Made by a program: the position numbers and the translations under genes
Notes under the pieces: model-generated
Told to the model about the DNA's origin: nothing
Seen by the model: only the letters and a program-made list of their open reading frames with translations
The model's database searches: none
NCBI RefSeq assembly: GCF_003014535.1
Contig: NZ_PYGD01000002.1
Coordinates: 558,001-622,000 of the forward strand
DNA: 64,000 nucleotides
Direction of reading: 5' to 3'
From: Taibaiella chishuiensis
GTDB taxonomy: Bacteria > Bacteroidota > Bacteroidia > Chitinophagales > Chitinophagaceae
Shown: one piece after another, positions 44,472 to 52,299 of the stretch
How positions within the stretch are numbered: the stretch's first letter is position 1
Layout: every line of letters begins with the position of its first letter

Positions 44472-44891
44472 ATGAATTATTCCTTTTCCCGCTTAGTCCT
44501 CACGCTGATCAGTCTTGTGACCTTAACTGTGTCGCCTGCCTTTAAACACAAACTCCCCTGCGCCGTTCCTGTTGCCTGCTGCGCGCTCATACCGGCAGCG
44601 CCCGATCTTCGCCATACACTCTGCACTTCCCTGGCAACGCTGCATAAAACACTCCCGGTAACAGATCAGGGTACTGATTGGAATCGCGCTATCGAAGACT
44701 GCCTGTTATTCATCGATCAATACCCGCCACCCCCAGGCCGGGAAGTATACCACATGCGTAAGCAAGACCGGTTACCGGAGCAAGCACAATGTAAGCCAGC
44801 GGACACTTCCGGGAAATCTTTTAAAGATCTTCCGGCCGGATCGTATACCCGGGAAATTATATACGCCGGAACTATTCCTACCAATAACTAA
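44472..44891 (+). CDS. Hypothetical small secreted or membrane-anchored protein
   Basis: A 139-residue protein with an N-terminal hydrophobic segment (LVLTLISLVTLTVSPAF) that looks like a signal peptide or anchor. The remainder has several cysteines and a proline-rich stretch (DQYPPPPGREVY). A segment resembles the preceding gene product. Its TAA stop is directly followed by the ATG of the large secreted protein gene (TAAATG), so their translation is probably coupled. Confidence 0.55.
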   Translation: MNYSFSRLVLTLISLVTLTVSPAFKHKLPCAVPVACCALIPAAPDLRHTLCTSLATLHKTLPVTDQGTDWNRAIEDCLLFIDQYPPPPGREVYHMRKQDRLPEQAQCKPADTSGKSFKDLPAGSYTREIIYAGTIPTNN

Positions 44892-47180
44892 ATGATACAT
44901 CCAATGAACAGTTTTTTACTTCGCCGGACCCTTATTGTACTCGTTGTTTTTACAACATCGGCGCTGAGCCTATTTGCACAAAGCCCCGGTGGCGTCCAGG
45001 CCGGGCTAACCGCCTGGTTCAAAGCAGACGCCGGCATTGTCGTTGCCGGTGGAACGGTTACCACCTGGATCAACCAGGCCGTAAACCCGGACCTGGTTAA
45101 TGTTACGCAGAACGGCGGTCCCTCAACCCTGGCCGATAATACGCCGTTACCTTTCAATTTCAACGCTTACCTGCAATTTAATAACGGTTGCTTCAGTAAG
45201 GAGGCGCTTGCCAACTTCGAAGCCGTTGTTAAAGCAGATGCAGGTACCATAGCCGGGGTGGGAACGGGAGCCAGTTGCCTGGCAACGGTAACGTCCAACT
45301 TTACCAACCAGCCCTGTGGTGCAAACAGGTGTAATGCGGGTACCGGCTATAGCGGGTCCGAATTCGGGAACACCGGTCCCAACTGGGCTATGGGCGTTGC
45401 CAACGCGGGCCGTGCGAACCTATGGGGTTTCAGGGCCAGTACTGCGGCCACCGTTCAGCAGGAGAACACGTTTAACGGACTCAAAAATGCCGGCAGTTGC
45501 GGTGTTCGCCGCAGTGGCGCCTACCGGTTTGCTATCGGATCTTTTACCGGATATTATTATGGTACAGGCCGGATTGCCGAAATAGTGACTTATAACCGGC
45601 AGCTTAATCCGCAAGAGTTCTCGAGGCTGGAAAGCTACCTGGCAGCTAAATATGGCGTAACCCTGGGCAATACTGCTATGCCTGTCGACTATAGGGCTAC
45701 CGATGGCAGCCTGTTCTGGAATGCCAGCAATACCTATCAGAACCGCGTAACGGTTACCGGTCGCGACGATTCATCTGCCTTCTACCAAAAACAATCCCGG
45801 TCGGTACATACTGGCGCTATGGTTACGGTATATAACGGGAATGCCTATGGCGGCGTTTTTCCCGGTATGAATGCCGGCAACACGACCGCCTTTTCCTCGA
45901 ACCGGTCGTTCCTGGCTATCGGCGATAACAATGGCGATACCTTGTTCAGCCTGTGTAGTCCCGACGGCAGGCTGGCACGGATGCCGCGCACCTGGAAGGT
46001 GCAGGTTAGCGGCGCGGCGGGCCTTGCAACTATTGCCTTGCCTGCAGCCAATGCCCCGGCACAGGCAGGGTCGTTGCTGGTATCCGCAGACCCCGCTTTT
46101 GTCTCCGGGGTCACGGTTATCCCGCTGCAGGATAACGGTACCGTGTTTTATGCCAGCTACCCCTTTACCAATGGGCTGTACTTTACCTTCGGCACTGCGC
46201 CCCTGGTGCTGAATGGTATACCCGGCAATCCCGTATGTGATGGCCAAAGCGATGGTACGGTGACGCTTCATCCCCAGGGCGGTGCAACACCCATAAGCTA
46301 TAGCTGGAACAGTAACCCGCCACAGCTTACGCAAAACCTCGCCGGTGTTGTTCCCGGCGCCTATACGGTAAGGGTAACCCATGGTAATGGATGTACGTTC
46401 GATAGTACGATTATTGTTAAAGCCAATCCGCCGGTTTGGGCGGGCATTGCCGCCATAGACGATCCTATCTGCGCGAGCAGCAACGGCCTGATCATAGCTA
46501 AAGGTATAGGTGGCTCCGCGCCCTGGACATACCGGATCGATAACGCGCCTTATGATACAGTGACCCGGTTTGGCGGCCTTGCTCCCGGCACCTACCGGGT
46601 TGCAGTAAGAGATCAATATGGCTGCACTGCTGATACTACGGTAACCCTGGAAAAAATCGATTATATTCCCCATATCGCAGCCGAGGTCCGCGATGCCTGG
46701 TGTGATGCCGGCGGACGTGCGGGACAGGTAACCCTGGAACTGAGGACCGGTACCGCGCCTTTTAACTATGACTGGAAGGAATTTCCCGCGGTAAAGGAGC
46801 GGGAGATCCGCAACCTGGCAGCGGGTACCTATACCGTTACCGTGACGGATCAATATGGTTGCGCCGGTACTATTTCCGCTACCGTAGCAGAGCAGCCCTG
46901 CTGTTATGCCGGTATTCCCAATGCTTTCTCCCCGAATGGCGATGGTACTAACGATCAATTCGTACCGGTGTTTAGCAGCCCGGTATCCGGTTACATGCTG
47001 TCGGTCTTTAACCGTTGGGGGCAGCGTGTGTTTTACAGCACGAAAACAACACAGGGGTGGGATGGCACGATGAACGGTAGTATCGTAGATACAGGTACCT
47101 ATTACTATGACCTTACCTATGTATGTGCGTGGGGCCGGAAACAAGTGAACCGTAAAGGCGACCTGGTGCTTGTCCGTTAA
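44892..47180 (+). CDS. Large secreted adhesin-like protein with SprB-type repeats and type B T9SS (CHU_C) domain
   Basis: Exported protein of 762 residues; the signal peptide ends ALSLFAQ. Residues ~35-260 resemble a concanavalin/LamG-like domain with DUF8202-type features (LTAWFKADAGI...TTWINQA, ESYLAAKYGVTLGN). Residues ~450-660 hold three SprB-like repeats (CDGQSDGTVTLHPQGGATPISYSWN, PGAYTVRVTHGNGC; GTYRVAVRDQYGC; GTYTVTVTDQYGC). The C-terminus is a gliding-motility-associated CHU_C/type B sorting domain (IPNAFSPNGDGTNDQFVPVF..LSVFNRWGQRVFYS..WDGTMNG..VDTGTYYYDLTY). Likely a cell-surface adhesin. Start is the ATG fused to the preceding stop; ATG 44904 is an alternative. Confidence 0.9.
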   Translation: MIHPMNSFLLRRTLIVLVVFTTSALSLFAQSPGGVQAGLTAWFKADAGIVVAGGTVTTWINQAVNPDLVNVTQNGGPSTLADNTPLPFNFNAYLQFNNGCFSKEALANFEAVVKADAGTIAGVGTGASCLATVTSNFTNQPCGANRCNAGTGYSGSEFGNTGPNWAMGVANAGRANLWGFRASTAATVQQENTFNGLKNAGSCGVRRSGAYRFAIGSFTGYYYGTGRIAEIVTYNRQLNPQEFSRLESYLAAKYGVTLGNTAMPVDYRATDGSLFWNASNTYQNRVTVTGRDDSSAFYQKQSRSVHTGAMVTVYNGNAYGGVFPGMNAGNTTAFSSNRSFLAIGDNNGDTLFSLCSPDGRLARMPRTWKVQVSGAAGLATIALPAANAPAQAGSLLVSADPAFVSGVTVIPLQDNGTVFYASYPFTNGLYFTFGTAPLVLNGIPGNPVCDGQSDGTVTLHPQGGATPISYSWNSNPPQLTQNLAGVVPGAYTVRVTHGNGCTFDSTIIVKANPPVWAGIAAIDDPICASSNGLIIAKGIGGSAPWTYRIDNAPYDTVTRFGGLAPGTYRVAVRDQYGCTADTTVTLEKIDYIPHIAAEVRDAWCDAGGRAGQVTLELRTGTAPFNYDWKEFPAVKEREIRNLAAGTYTVTVTDQYGCAGTISATVAEQPCCYAGIPNAFSPNGDGTNDQFVPVFSSPVSGYMLSVFNRWGQRVFYSTKTTQGWDGTMNGSIVDTGTYYYDLTYVCAWGRKQVNRKGDLVLVR

Positions 47181-47289
47181 ACCGGGTTCCGTTCGCAATG
47201 TGTCCCTGCGAAAAAACGCTGATAAACTTGCAGGTGGATAAAAATAAAAGTAGGCTACACCTGTTTGTAAATATACGTTCCGGTGCCGG

Positions 47290-47320
47290 AAGGAAGAAGG
47301 CAATCAGCCCTTCTTCCTTT
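47290..47320 (+). terminator. Hairpin terminator
   Basis: A perfect 11-bp stem AAGGAAGAAGG/CCTTCTTCCTT with an 8-base loop and a TTCTATT tail, between the convergent adhesin and DUF1275 genes. Confidence 0.75.
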
Positions 47321-47343
47321 TCTATTGCTTACCGTCTTACCTG

Positions 47344-48090
47344 CTAATCGGCGGTCCGGGTTTTACTTGTTGTTTTGCGTTTACGTTTTAGCTGGATCAC
47401 CCTGAATTTAACATGGTCGTATACCAACCCCAACACCAGCAGCGCGCTTCCGATAAGCAGGGCATGCAGGTTGATCCTCGCGTAGAGCAGGCCGCCGGTA
47501 ATACCACCGGTAAAAAAGAAACTGATGACCCTGAGCCGTAACCGGATCGATGAACCCAATTTTTGCTTCTGTTCTGCAGAGCGGTAAAAAAACAATTGCG
47601 ATAATTCGATGCCCAAGTCTGTAAACAGGCCGGTTAAGTGCGTCGTCCTGACCGCAGCATTCGACAGGGCCGTAACCAGGGAGTTCTGCAATCCCATCGC
47701 AAACAGTAAAGAAAACGCAATAACATCGGGATGCTCCGTTACCAGCCGGGGGAATAAAATGCCAACCAGCAATAATACCAGGCTTTCCAAAACCACCGGT
47801 GCGACATAGATAAGCCGTTCGTTTTTCCTGGCCACCAGTTCGGTAAGCACACCCGATACAAAAGCGCCGAGAAAGAAAGACAGGATGTACAGGAAATAAA
47901 GAAAGCCTTGCCAGAAATGCAGCTTGAATACTTCGTCTACAAATAGGGTGAAATGCCCGGTTATATTCGTAGTCAGCCTTTGAACGGCTAGGAAGCCTGC
48001 TACGTTTACGATTCCGGCCACAAAGGATAGCAGAGATGCGATCTTTAAATTATGACTTAAGGTCCGTGTTTTTCCCTGGTGTCTGAACAA
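47344..48090 (-). CDS. DUF1275 (YoaK-type) membrane protein
   Basis: Polytopic membrane protein of 248 residues with about six helices. DUF1275 features are the N-terminal SLLSFVAGIVNVAGFLAVQRLTTNITGHFTLF, LYFLYILSFFLGAFVSGVL and the central FAMGLQNSLVTAL...VRTTHLTGLFTDLGIEL. Function of the family is unknown; some members are proposed transporters. The frame begins with TTG at 48090 and no ATG is available nearby, so the start is provisional. Confidence 0.88.
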   Translation of the reverse strand: MFRHQGKTRTLSHNLKIASLLSFVAGIVNVAGFLAVQRLTTNITGHFTLFVDEVFKLHFWQGFLYFLYILSFFLGAFVSGVLTELVARKNERLIYVAPVVLESLVLLLVGILFPRLVTEHPDVIAFSLLFAMGLQNSLVTALSNAAVRTTHLTGLFTDLGIELSQLFFYRSAEQKQKLGSSIRLRLRVISFFFTGGITGGLLYARINLHALLIGSALLVLGLVYDHVKFRVIQLKRKRKTTSKTRTAD

Positions 48091-48132
48091 TTATTTTTCT
48101 TTATAGATGGGGTAGGTATCCTGTGCTACAGA

Positions 48133-48179
48133 CAAAGATACCCCGGGCCGTCAGGCGAATAAAGAGCAGGGTATCTTTG
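48133..48179. promoter_or_regulatory. Inverted repeat containing two outward -7 boxes
   Basis: CAAAGATACCC (48133-48143) and GGGTATCTTTG (48169-48179) are a perfect 11-bp inverted repeat with a 25-base spacer. Each arm contains TATCTTFG-type sequence, namely TATCTTTG: minus strand toward the DUF1275 gene, plus strand toward the 3' end of yjdM. The minus box is 43 bases upstream of the DUF1275 start. Confidence 0.45.
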
Positions 48180-48213
48180 CTTTTAAGTAATATGGAAAAA
48201 GAGGATAGCGAGC

Positions 48214-48552
48214 TTATACTTTTTTTACGAACTCCGATTTCAAAGCCATGGCGCCGAAGCCGTCGATTTTACAATCGATATTATGGTCACTGTCTACCAG
48301 GCGGATGTTCTTTACTTTCGTGCCTGCCTTTATGCTTTGTGCTATTCCCCGCACAGGTAAGTTCTTTATCGTTACTACTGTGTCCCCGTTCTGAAGCAGG
48401 TTGCCGTTGCTGTCTTTTACGATCAGCGTATCAGATATCTCCTGGCTGGCTGCAGGATCCCATTCATGACCGCATTCCGGGCAGGCTAAAAGCTGGTTTA
48501 ATTCGTAGGTAAAGGTTGATTTACATGCCGGGCATGGTGCAAGTTCATTCAT
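48214..48552 (-). CDS. yjdM: YjdM/PhnA-type zinc-ribbon protein
   Basis: A 112-residue protein of the YjdM (formerly PhnA) family. The N-terminal zinc ribbon has two CxxC pairs ([25 protein letters not shown]). The C-terminal SH3-like domain contains [23 protein letters not shown] and [31 protein letters not shown]. Although named after phosphonate genes, YjdM is not required for phosphonate use and its role is unclear. The ATG at 48552 replaces a TTG two codons earlier. Confidence 0.93.
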   Translation of the reverse strand: MNELAPCPACKSTFTYELNQLLACPECGHEWDPAASQEISDTLIVKDSNGNLLQNGDTVVTIKNLPVRGIAQSIKAGTKVKNIRLVDSDHNIDCKIDGFGAMALKSEFVKKV

Positions 48553-48739
48553 ATTCAAATTCTTTTTTTTGTTGTTGAAACGGAACGGTCAACACCGTTG
48601 TTGTTAAGGCATTCGCACCTTGTTTATAGCTAAAGCAGCAGGGGCAAGGCTTTTGGCGGTGCAATGCTACTGTTTTATAGCCAGTTTTTGTTTTTTATTT
48701 TTTACACTTTCTCTTTTATCCACCACCTTCACCCACCAC

Positions 48740-49110
48740 CCATCACTCAATACTCAATACTCCATACCCAATACTTACAACTCAAAACTCAAAATTCAAA
48801 ACTCAAAACTCCTGCAACTTGACTCCTGATATTGCTAAAAATGAGATCCTTCGTTGTGCTATATAGCACCTCGTTAAAGCCAGCTAACCGATGAGATCCT
48901 TCGCTGTGCTCAGGATGACAGCTAACCCTTCAACAGTTCAACACTCAAAATTCAAAACTCCTTACCCAATACTCAATACTTATAACTCAAAACTCAAAAT
49001 TCAAAACTCAAAATTATTCACATCCTTCCTGTCTGAAATCTAATCCCTGATATCTCACTACCCAATACGCACTTCCCAATACTTACAACTCAAAATTCAA
49101 AACTCAACAT
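48740..49110. repeat. Block of short AT-rich repeats with an embedded dispersed element
   Basis: Between yjdM and the XRE gene lies a non-coding block built of heptamer-like units: ACTCAAAA/ATTCAAAA, TACCCAATACTCAATACTTA and similar, in at least three groups (48741-48815, 48940-49018, 49063-49110). Within it are two copies of ATGAGATCCTTCGYTGTGCT (48842-48861, 48892-48911), the first followed by TATATAGCAC to form a 14-bp palindrome (48857-48870). Its right edge overlaps the last codons and stop of the XRE gene. The gap 48553-48739 contains no gene. Confidence 0.85.
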
Positions 49111-49322
49111 TCCTGCAACGTTTCCTGTTCCGGCGCTAATATTTCGGCTACGTCAACATCCAGCAGATCTGCGATCAGGTCGATCCTGCCACGACTCATA
49201 TTGATTTTACCATTCTCGAATTTTCCATAGTTGGCGTGGCTCATCCCGAGCGCTGCAGCTATATATTTCTGTGTAAAATTACGATCCATCCGGATCGCTT
49301 TTATCCTGTTGCCTATGGTCAT
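49104..49322 (-). CDS. XRE-family helix-turn-helix protein
   Basis: A 72-residue DNA-binding protein consisting almost entirely of a Cro/C1-type helix-turn-helix (IGNRIKAIRMDRNFTQKYIAAALGMSHANYGKFENGKINMSRGRIDLIADLLDVD). The C-terminal tail is short and ends inside the repeat block (the last Cys codon and TGA lie in repeat sequence). No partner toxin is visible beside it. Probably a small repressor. It lies downstream of the GcvH-like/methyltransferase genes on the same strand. Confidence 0.88.
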   Translation of the reverse strand: MTIGNRIKAIRMDRNFTQKYIAAALGMSHANYGKFENGKINMSRGRIDLIADLLDVDVAEILAPEQETLQEC

Positions 49323-49470
49323 GTTCGGTATTGCAATTTTTTGATCCGGTAGCGGGGTTTTACGCTCTTATGGTCACCGGTCATTTCGTTATGCTGCAGG
49401 CATGATCTCCGGCAGGCTGGAATTGGCTCCTGTATGGAATTATATACATAGTTACGTTTGTATGCCGTGC

Positions 49471-49857
49471 TTACAGGAACCGCCCTTTGTAAAGGGTATG
49501 CTGTAAAAGATGCCTGGTGTTGATACCGATAGGCGCTATACGGATAATCCACCCGGCGCCCATCGGGCAGTTGATGATCTGTTGCCATTGCCCGGTTTCG
49601 AGCACGGGGTTGATCTCCTTTAGGACGCCGGTAAGCGATGCGTAAACAGGTATGCGATAGTCCCGGTAAAAAAGATCAAGGATTTTTTCGCCTTTTCTTA
49701 CCAGGTCGCCCACCCTGATGGCAGGCATACAGATACGTTCGATGCGGCGAATGCCGGTCAGTTTAAACGGAGCTACCCCGCAGTAGGCCATATTGCCCCG
49801 GATGCAGACCCAGTCGTGCTCCGGTGAGTAAAGCAAGTCTTCTGGTTGGAACACCAT
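49471..49857 (-). CDS. GcvH-like protein lacking the lipoyl-lysine
   Basis: A 128-residue relative of the glycine cleavage H protein. It keeps the typical N-terminus (LLYSPEHDWVCIRGNMAYCGVAPF) and the lipoyl-domain shape (VRKGEKILDL...PVYASLTGVLKEINPVLET and GAGWIIRIAP). At the lipoylation site the expected Lys, eight residues before the conserved Pro position, is D66. It is thus unlikely to be lipoylated. It forms a minus-strand unit with the methyltransferase and the second GcvH-like protein. Role unknown; a protein-interaction or carrier-like function is a guess. Confidence 0.75.
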   Translation of the reverse strand: MVFQPEDLLYSPEHDWVCIRGNMAYCGVAPFKLTGIRRIERICMPAIRVGDLVRKGEKILDLFYRDYRIPVYASLTGVLKEINPVLETGQWQQIINCPMGAGWIIRIAPIGINTRHLLQHTLYKGRFL

Positions 49858-49921
49858 AACCCGGATTGAATTTTTTTTATGTTTTACAGATGCATTGGGA
49901 AGTCATCGTTCCCGGCTTATC

Positions 49922-50530
49922 TTAGCCGTTATCGCTTTTGATCCAGAAGTTGAGATTCCCGCCTTCCAGCGTGTCTGCAAGCCGGTAGCTGAGCGGGATT
50001 TCCTCGTACAGGGAATGGTAGGTAGCAATCCTCGTACCCTTTGGCATAGCGCTAAGCCCTTTGTGCAGAAACCGTACGTAATAACGGTATAGCGAGTCTG
50101 AATACTCCATTGTATCGTCAATGCGCCCCTCTTCGTTCAGGTTCTCATAAAAGGAGTTAAAAAAATAAAAGTGGTCGAACTGCTGAAGGTCCAGTTTCGT
50201 AAAATTTCCATGGAGGAAATGAACATTGGTAATCGCCAGCTTCCGTTGCAGTGTAAGGGCGGCATCGGTGAGGTAAGCCCTTTGCTCGATGCCATAAAAA
50301 TGGTGTCCCGGTGCACGCAAAGCGCCTGCCAGGCAAAACTTCCCGGCTCCGCTGCCAATATCCAGTATCCGGGAAGGAGGCCCTGAAGATAGAAAATCTG
50401 CGGCGAGCCGGGCCACCCGGAGCGGCGTCCAGTGCTGGCCCGACATCATCTCCAGGGTTCTGGGGTAGAGCTTATCAAAGGACTGATCCTGCTTCAGGAT
50501 TTCGTCCCTGGTGAGCAGGGGGCTATTCAT
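49922..50530 (-). CDS. Class I SAM-dependent methyltransferase
   Basis: A 202-residue protein with a Rossmann-like methyltransferase fold. Motif I is ILDIGSGAGKF (about 55-65), followed by the acidic end of strand 2 (HFYGIEQRAYLTDAA) and NVHFLHGNFTKLDLQQFDHFYFFNSFYENL. It lacks motifs that would identify the substrate. Start at the ATG at 50530, which overlaps the stop of the upstream GcvH-like gene by eight bases (ATGAATAG); the longer frame begins with TTG. Flanked by GcvH-like genes on both sides, so a protein substrate within the cluster is possible. Confidence 0.85.
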   Translation of the reverse strand: MNSPLLTRDEILKQDQSFDKLYPRTLEMMSGQHWTPLRVARLAADFLSSGPPSRILDIGSGAGKFCLAGALRAPGHHFYGIEQRAYLTDAALTLQRKLAITNVHFLHGNFTKLDLQQFDHFYFFNSFYENLNEEGRIDDTMEYSDSLYRYYVRFLHKGLSAMPKGTRIATYHSLYEEIPLSYRLADTLEGGNLNFWIKSDNG

Positions 50531-50906
50531 AAAGGAGTGTTGCTGCTTTGTCTGCAAATACCTGGTATTGAAATTCCCGCAGCAGCCCTGCTCTTGAGTA
50601 AGGCGCTGCCGGGCTTATCTTGGCGATCCATATGCTGTGAAGATCTCCATTGATGATCAGCGAGGGGTTATTGAGTAGTTTGGGATTGATGGCGATCACG
50701 CTTCCGTCCACCGGCATCCGGACTGCAAAATGGCCCTTTCCTGATTGGAACTCAGCGATGGTTTCCCCTTTGCCCAGCGCAGCCGGAACCTGGCAGAAAG
50801 TAGCCTGTAGTATGGTGTTGATCCCGGATAGTTTATTTTTGTGAATGCCAACCAGGGCCGAGACGCCGAGGAAGTCGATCCATTCATGATCTTCGGTATA
50901 ATGCAT
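50523..50906 (-). CDS. GcvH-like protein retaining a lysine at the lipoyl site
   Basis: A 127-residue glycine-cleavage-H-like protein (MHYTEDHEWIDF...VSALVGIHKNKLSGI). The loop SGKGHFAVRMPVDGSV places K57 eight residues before the conserved proline, the same spacing as the lipoyl-lysine of GcvH (KAASDIYAP), but the surrounding ESVK sequence is not conserved. The C-terminus is longer and has an aromatic tail (REFQYQVFADKAATLLYE). No gcvT, gcvP, lipB or lipA is nearby, so a role in glycine cleavage is doubtful. ATG 50906 preferred; the -7 box at 50940 lies just upstream. Confidence 0.78.
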   Translation of the reverse strand: MHYTEDHEWIDFLGVSALVGIHKNKLSGINTILQATFCQVPAALGKGETIAEFQSGKGHFAVRMPVDGSVIAINPKLLNNPSLIINGDLHSIWIAKISPAAPYSRAGLLREFQYQVFADKAATLLYE

Positions 50907-50939
50907 GATAGCTGAAAAACTTATTGTAAGTTGCGGCAG

Positions 50940-50947
50940 CAAAATTA
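50940..50947 (-). promoter_or_regulatory. -7 promoter element of the GcvH-like/methyltransferase operon
   Basis: Minus-strand TAATTTTG, exact consensus, 33 bases upstream of the ATG at 50906. Confidence 0.5.
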
Positions 50948-50972
50948 AGCGGGGTATGGATGGTATAATTTA

Positions 50973-50980
50973 TAATTTCG
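50973..50980 (+). promoter_or_regulatory. Candidate -7 element of the Crp/Fnr gene
   Basis: TAATTTCG (one mismatch to TAnnTTTG), 48 bases before the ATG at 51029, in the shared divergent promoter region of 122 bases. Confidence 0.35.
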
Positions 50981-51028
50981 CACAATAAAAAGTGACAACA
51001 ATCAATTTTTATCATTAAAAATTTCACG

Positions 51029-51736
51029 ATGAGTCTTAAGGGGATCTTCCCAATCGATAAGTGGGATTTTAAATCAGATACGATATTTACGAATTTCCCG
51101 GCGGGAGATTACGAGGAAATGGTACGCCATGCCCGGGAAGAGAAATATAAAAAGGGGCAGACCATATTCCGCGAAGGCGGTGTGCCTACCGGTCTCTATT
51201 ATATCATAGAAGGAACGGTGAAGAAATACAAGATGGATGGCAGTGGCAAGGAACAGATTATCTATGTGGCTAACAAAGGCGAGTTGATCGGGTATCATGC
51301 GATACTGTCCGACGAGCGCTACCCGGATTCGGCCACGGTACTGGAAGAGAGCCGTTTGTTATTCATTCCCAGGGAGGATTTTTTAGCTACACTGGAACGC
51401 TCTTCGCTGCTGTCGACGCGGCTGCTCCGGATGCTGAGCCATGAGTTTACCGTTTTTACCAATAGCATCGCCATTTTTGCCCAGCGATCCGTGCGCGAAC
51501 GCCTGGCCATATCGCTGATCGTTTTACGGGAAAAGTTTAAAAAGAGTACGCCCGAAGGCGCTCCCATCGTGATCAATATGAGCCGGGAAGACGTGGCCAA
51601 CATGACGGGCACAACCCGCGAGAATGTGGTAAGGCTCTTGCGCGAATTCAAGGATGATCATATCATCGAAACAAAAGGACGCAAAATATGGATTACCGAT
51701 ATTAGAAAAATGATCGCCATCTCCAACTATCAATAA
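51029..51736 (+). CDS. Crp/Fnr-family transcriptional regulator
   Basis: Regulator of 235 residues. The cyclic-nucleotide-binding-like N-terminal barrel spans ~20-135 (GQTIFREGGVPTGLYYIIEGTVKKYKMDGSGKEQIIYVANKGELIGYHAILS). The winged helix-turn-helix is at ~165-230 (INMSREDVANMTGTTRENVVRLLREFKDDHIIETKGRKIWI). No N-terminal cysteine cluster for an oxygen-sensing FeS centre is present, so the signal is unlikely to be Fnr-like oxygen sensing by that route. It is divergent from the GcvH-like/methyltransferase operon and probably controls it. Confidence 0.93.
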   Translation: MSLKGIFPIDKWDFKSDTIFTNFPAGDYEEMVRHAREEKYKKGQTIFREGGVPTGLYYIIEGTVKKYKMDGSGKEQIIYVANKGELIGYHAILSDERYPDSATVLEESRLLFIPREDFLATLERSSLLSTRLLRMLSHEFTVFTNSIAIFAQRSVRERLAISLIVLREKFKKSTPEGAPIVINMSREDVANMTGTTRENVVRLLREFKDDHIIETKGRKIWITDIRKMIAISNYQ

Positions 51737-51787
51737 ACCGGACAGCAAAAGTTGATAAGATGCAATTTTTTCGACGGTCATTCCCGT

Positions 51788-51795
51788 TACTTTTG
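51788..51795 (+). promoter_or_regulatory. -7 promoter element of the DUF983 gene
   Basis: TACTTTTG, exact consensus, 17 bases before the ATG at 51813. Confidence 0.5.
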
Positions 51796-51812
51796 CCGGA
51801 AAGTCAAATTGC

Positions 51813-52205
51813 ATGTCACGTCGTACCGCTACACCGCTGTTACTGCCGGCCCTGCTCCGGGAAAAATGCCCGGGATGCAGGCGCGGAAGCATTTTTATAA
51901 ACAGCGGTATATTACCGCTCAGGGATTGTTTAAAAACCCGGGAGCATTGCCCCGTCTGCGGTCAGAAAATAAAAGTGGAAAATAATTACGGACAGGGAAT
52001 GAACTTTGTGTTTATCGTTGTCATTTTTATTTTAACCGCTATCGGGTACCATCTTCTTATCGGCTTATCCTTTAAGGACAACAGCATTTACTACTATGTA
52101 GCCTTGTCCGTGCTCATGGTTATCTTTTTGCAACCCTGGCTGATGCGGTTATCCCGGGTTCTTTTTCTCTACCTGGTGGTCCCGTATCGGAAAGACAGGC
52201 AATAG
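51813..52205 (+). CDS. DUF983-family membrane protein
   Basis: A 130-residue protein with a zinc-binding-like N-terminus (KCPGCRRGSIF... and HCPVCGQKI) followed by two membrane helices (FVFIVVIFILTAIGYHLLIG and YYYVALSVLMVIFLQPWLMRL). This is the DUF983 pattern, which is often found near cytochrome oxidase genes; no such gene is here. It has its own -7 box and a shared terminator with the convergent TlpA-like gene. Confidence 0.88.
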   Translation: MSRRTATPLLLPALLREKCPGCRRGSIFINSGILPLRDCLKTREHCPVCGQKIKVENNYGQGMNFVFIVVIFILTAIGYHLLIGLSFKDNSIYYYVALSVLMVIFLQPWLMRLSRVLFLYLVVPYRKDRQ

Positions 52206-52244
52206 CGCATCGCTTTTTATACAGGCGATAAAAAGCATCCTGTA

Positions 52245-52277
52245 AAAATAGCCCGGAGTATACGTCCGGGCTATTTT
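52245..52277. terminator. Bidirectional rho-independent terminator
   Basis: A perfect 13-bp stem AAAATAGCCCGGA/TCCGGGCTATTTT with a 7-base loop, between the convergent DUF983 and TlpA-like genes. The A and T ends give a T-run in both directions. Confidence 0.85.
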
Positions 52278-52299
52278 ATGGAATCAATACTTACTCTTC

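Noticed and set aside
45771-47303. Long 510-residue open frame on the minus strand
   Set aside because: It is fully antisense to the adhesin-like gene, has no family motifs, and its composition reflects the complementary codons.
48740-49110. CRISPR-like array
   Set aside because: Units are short, variable and directly adjacent without spacers of even length, and no cas gene is nearby.
49471-50906. Glycine cleavage operon
   Set aside because: No T or P protein or lipoylation gene is present and one H-like protein lacks the lysine.
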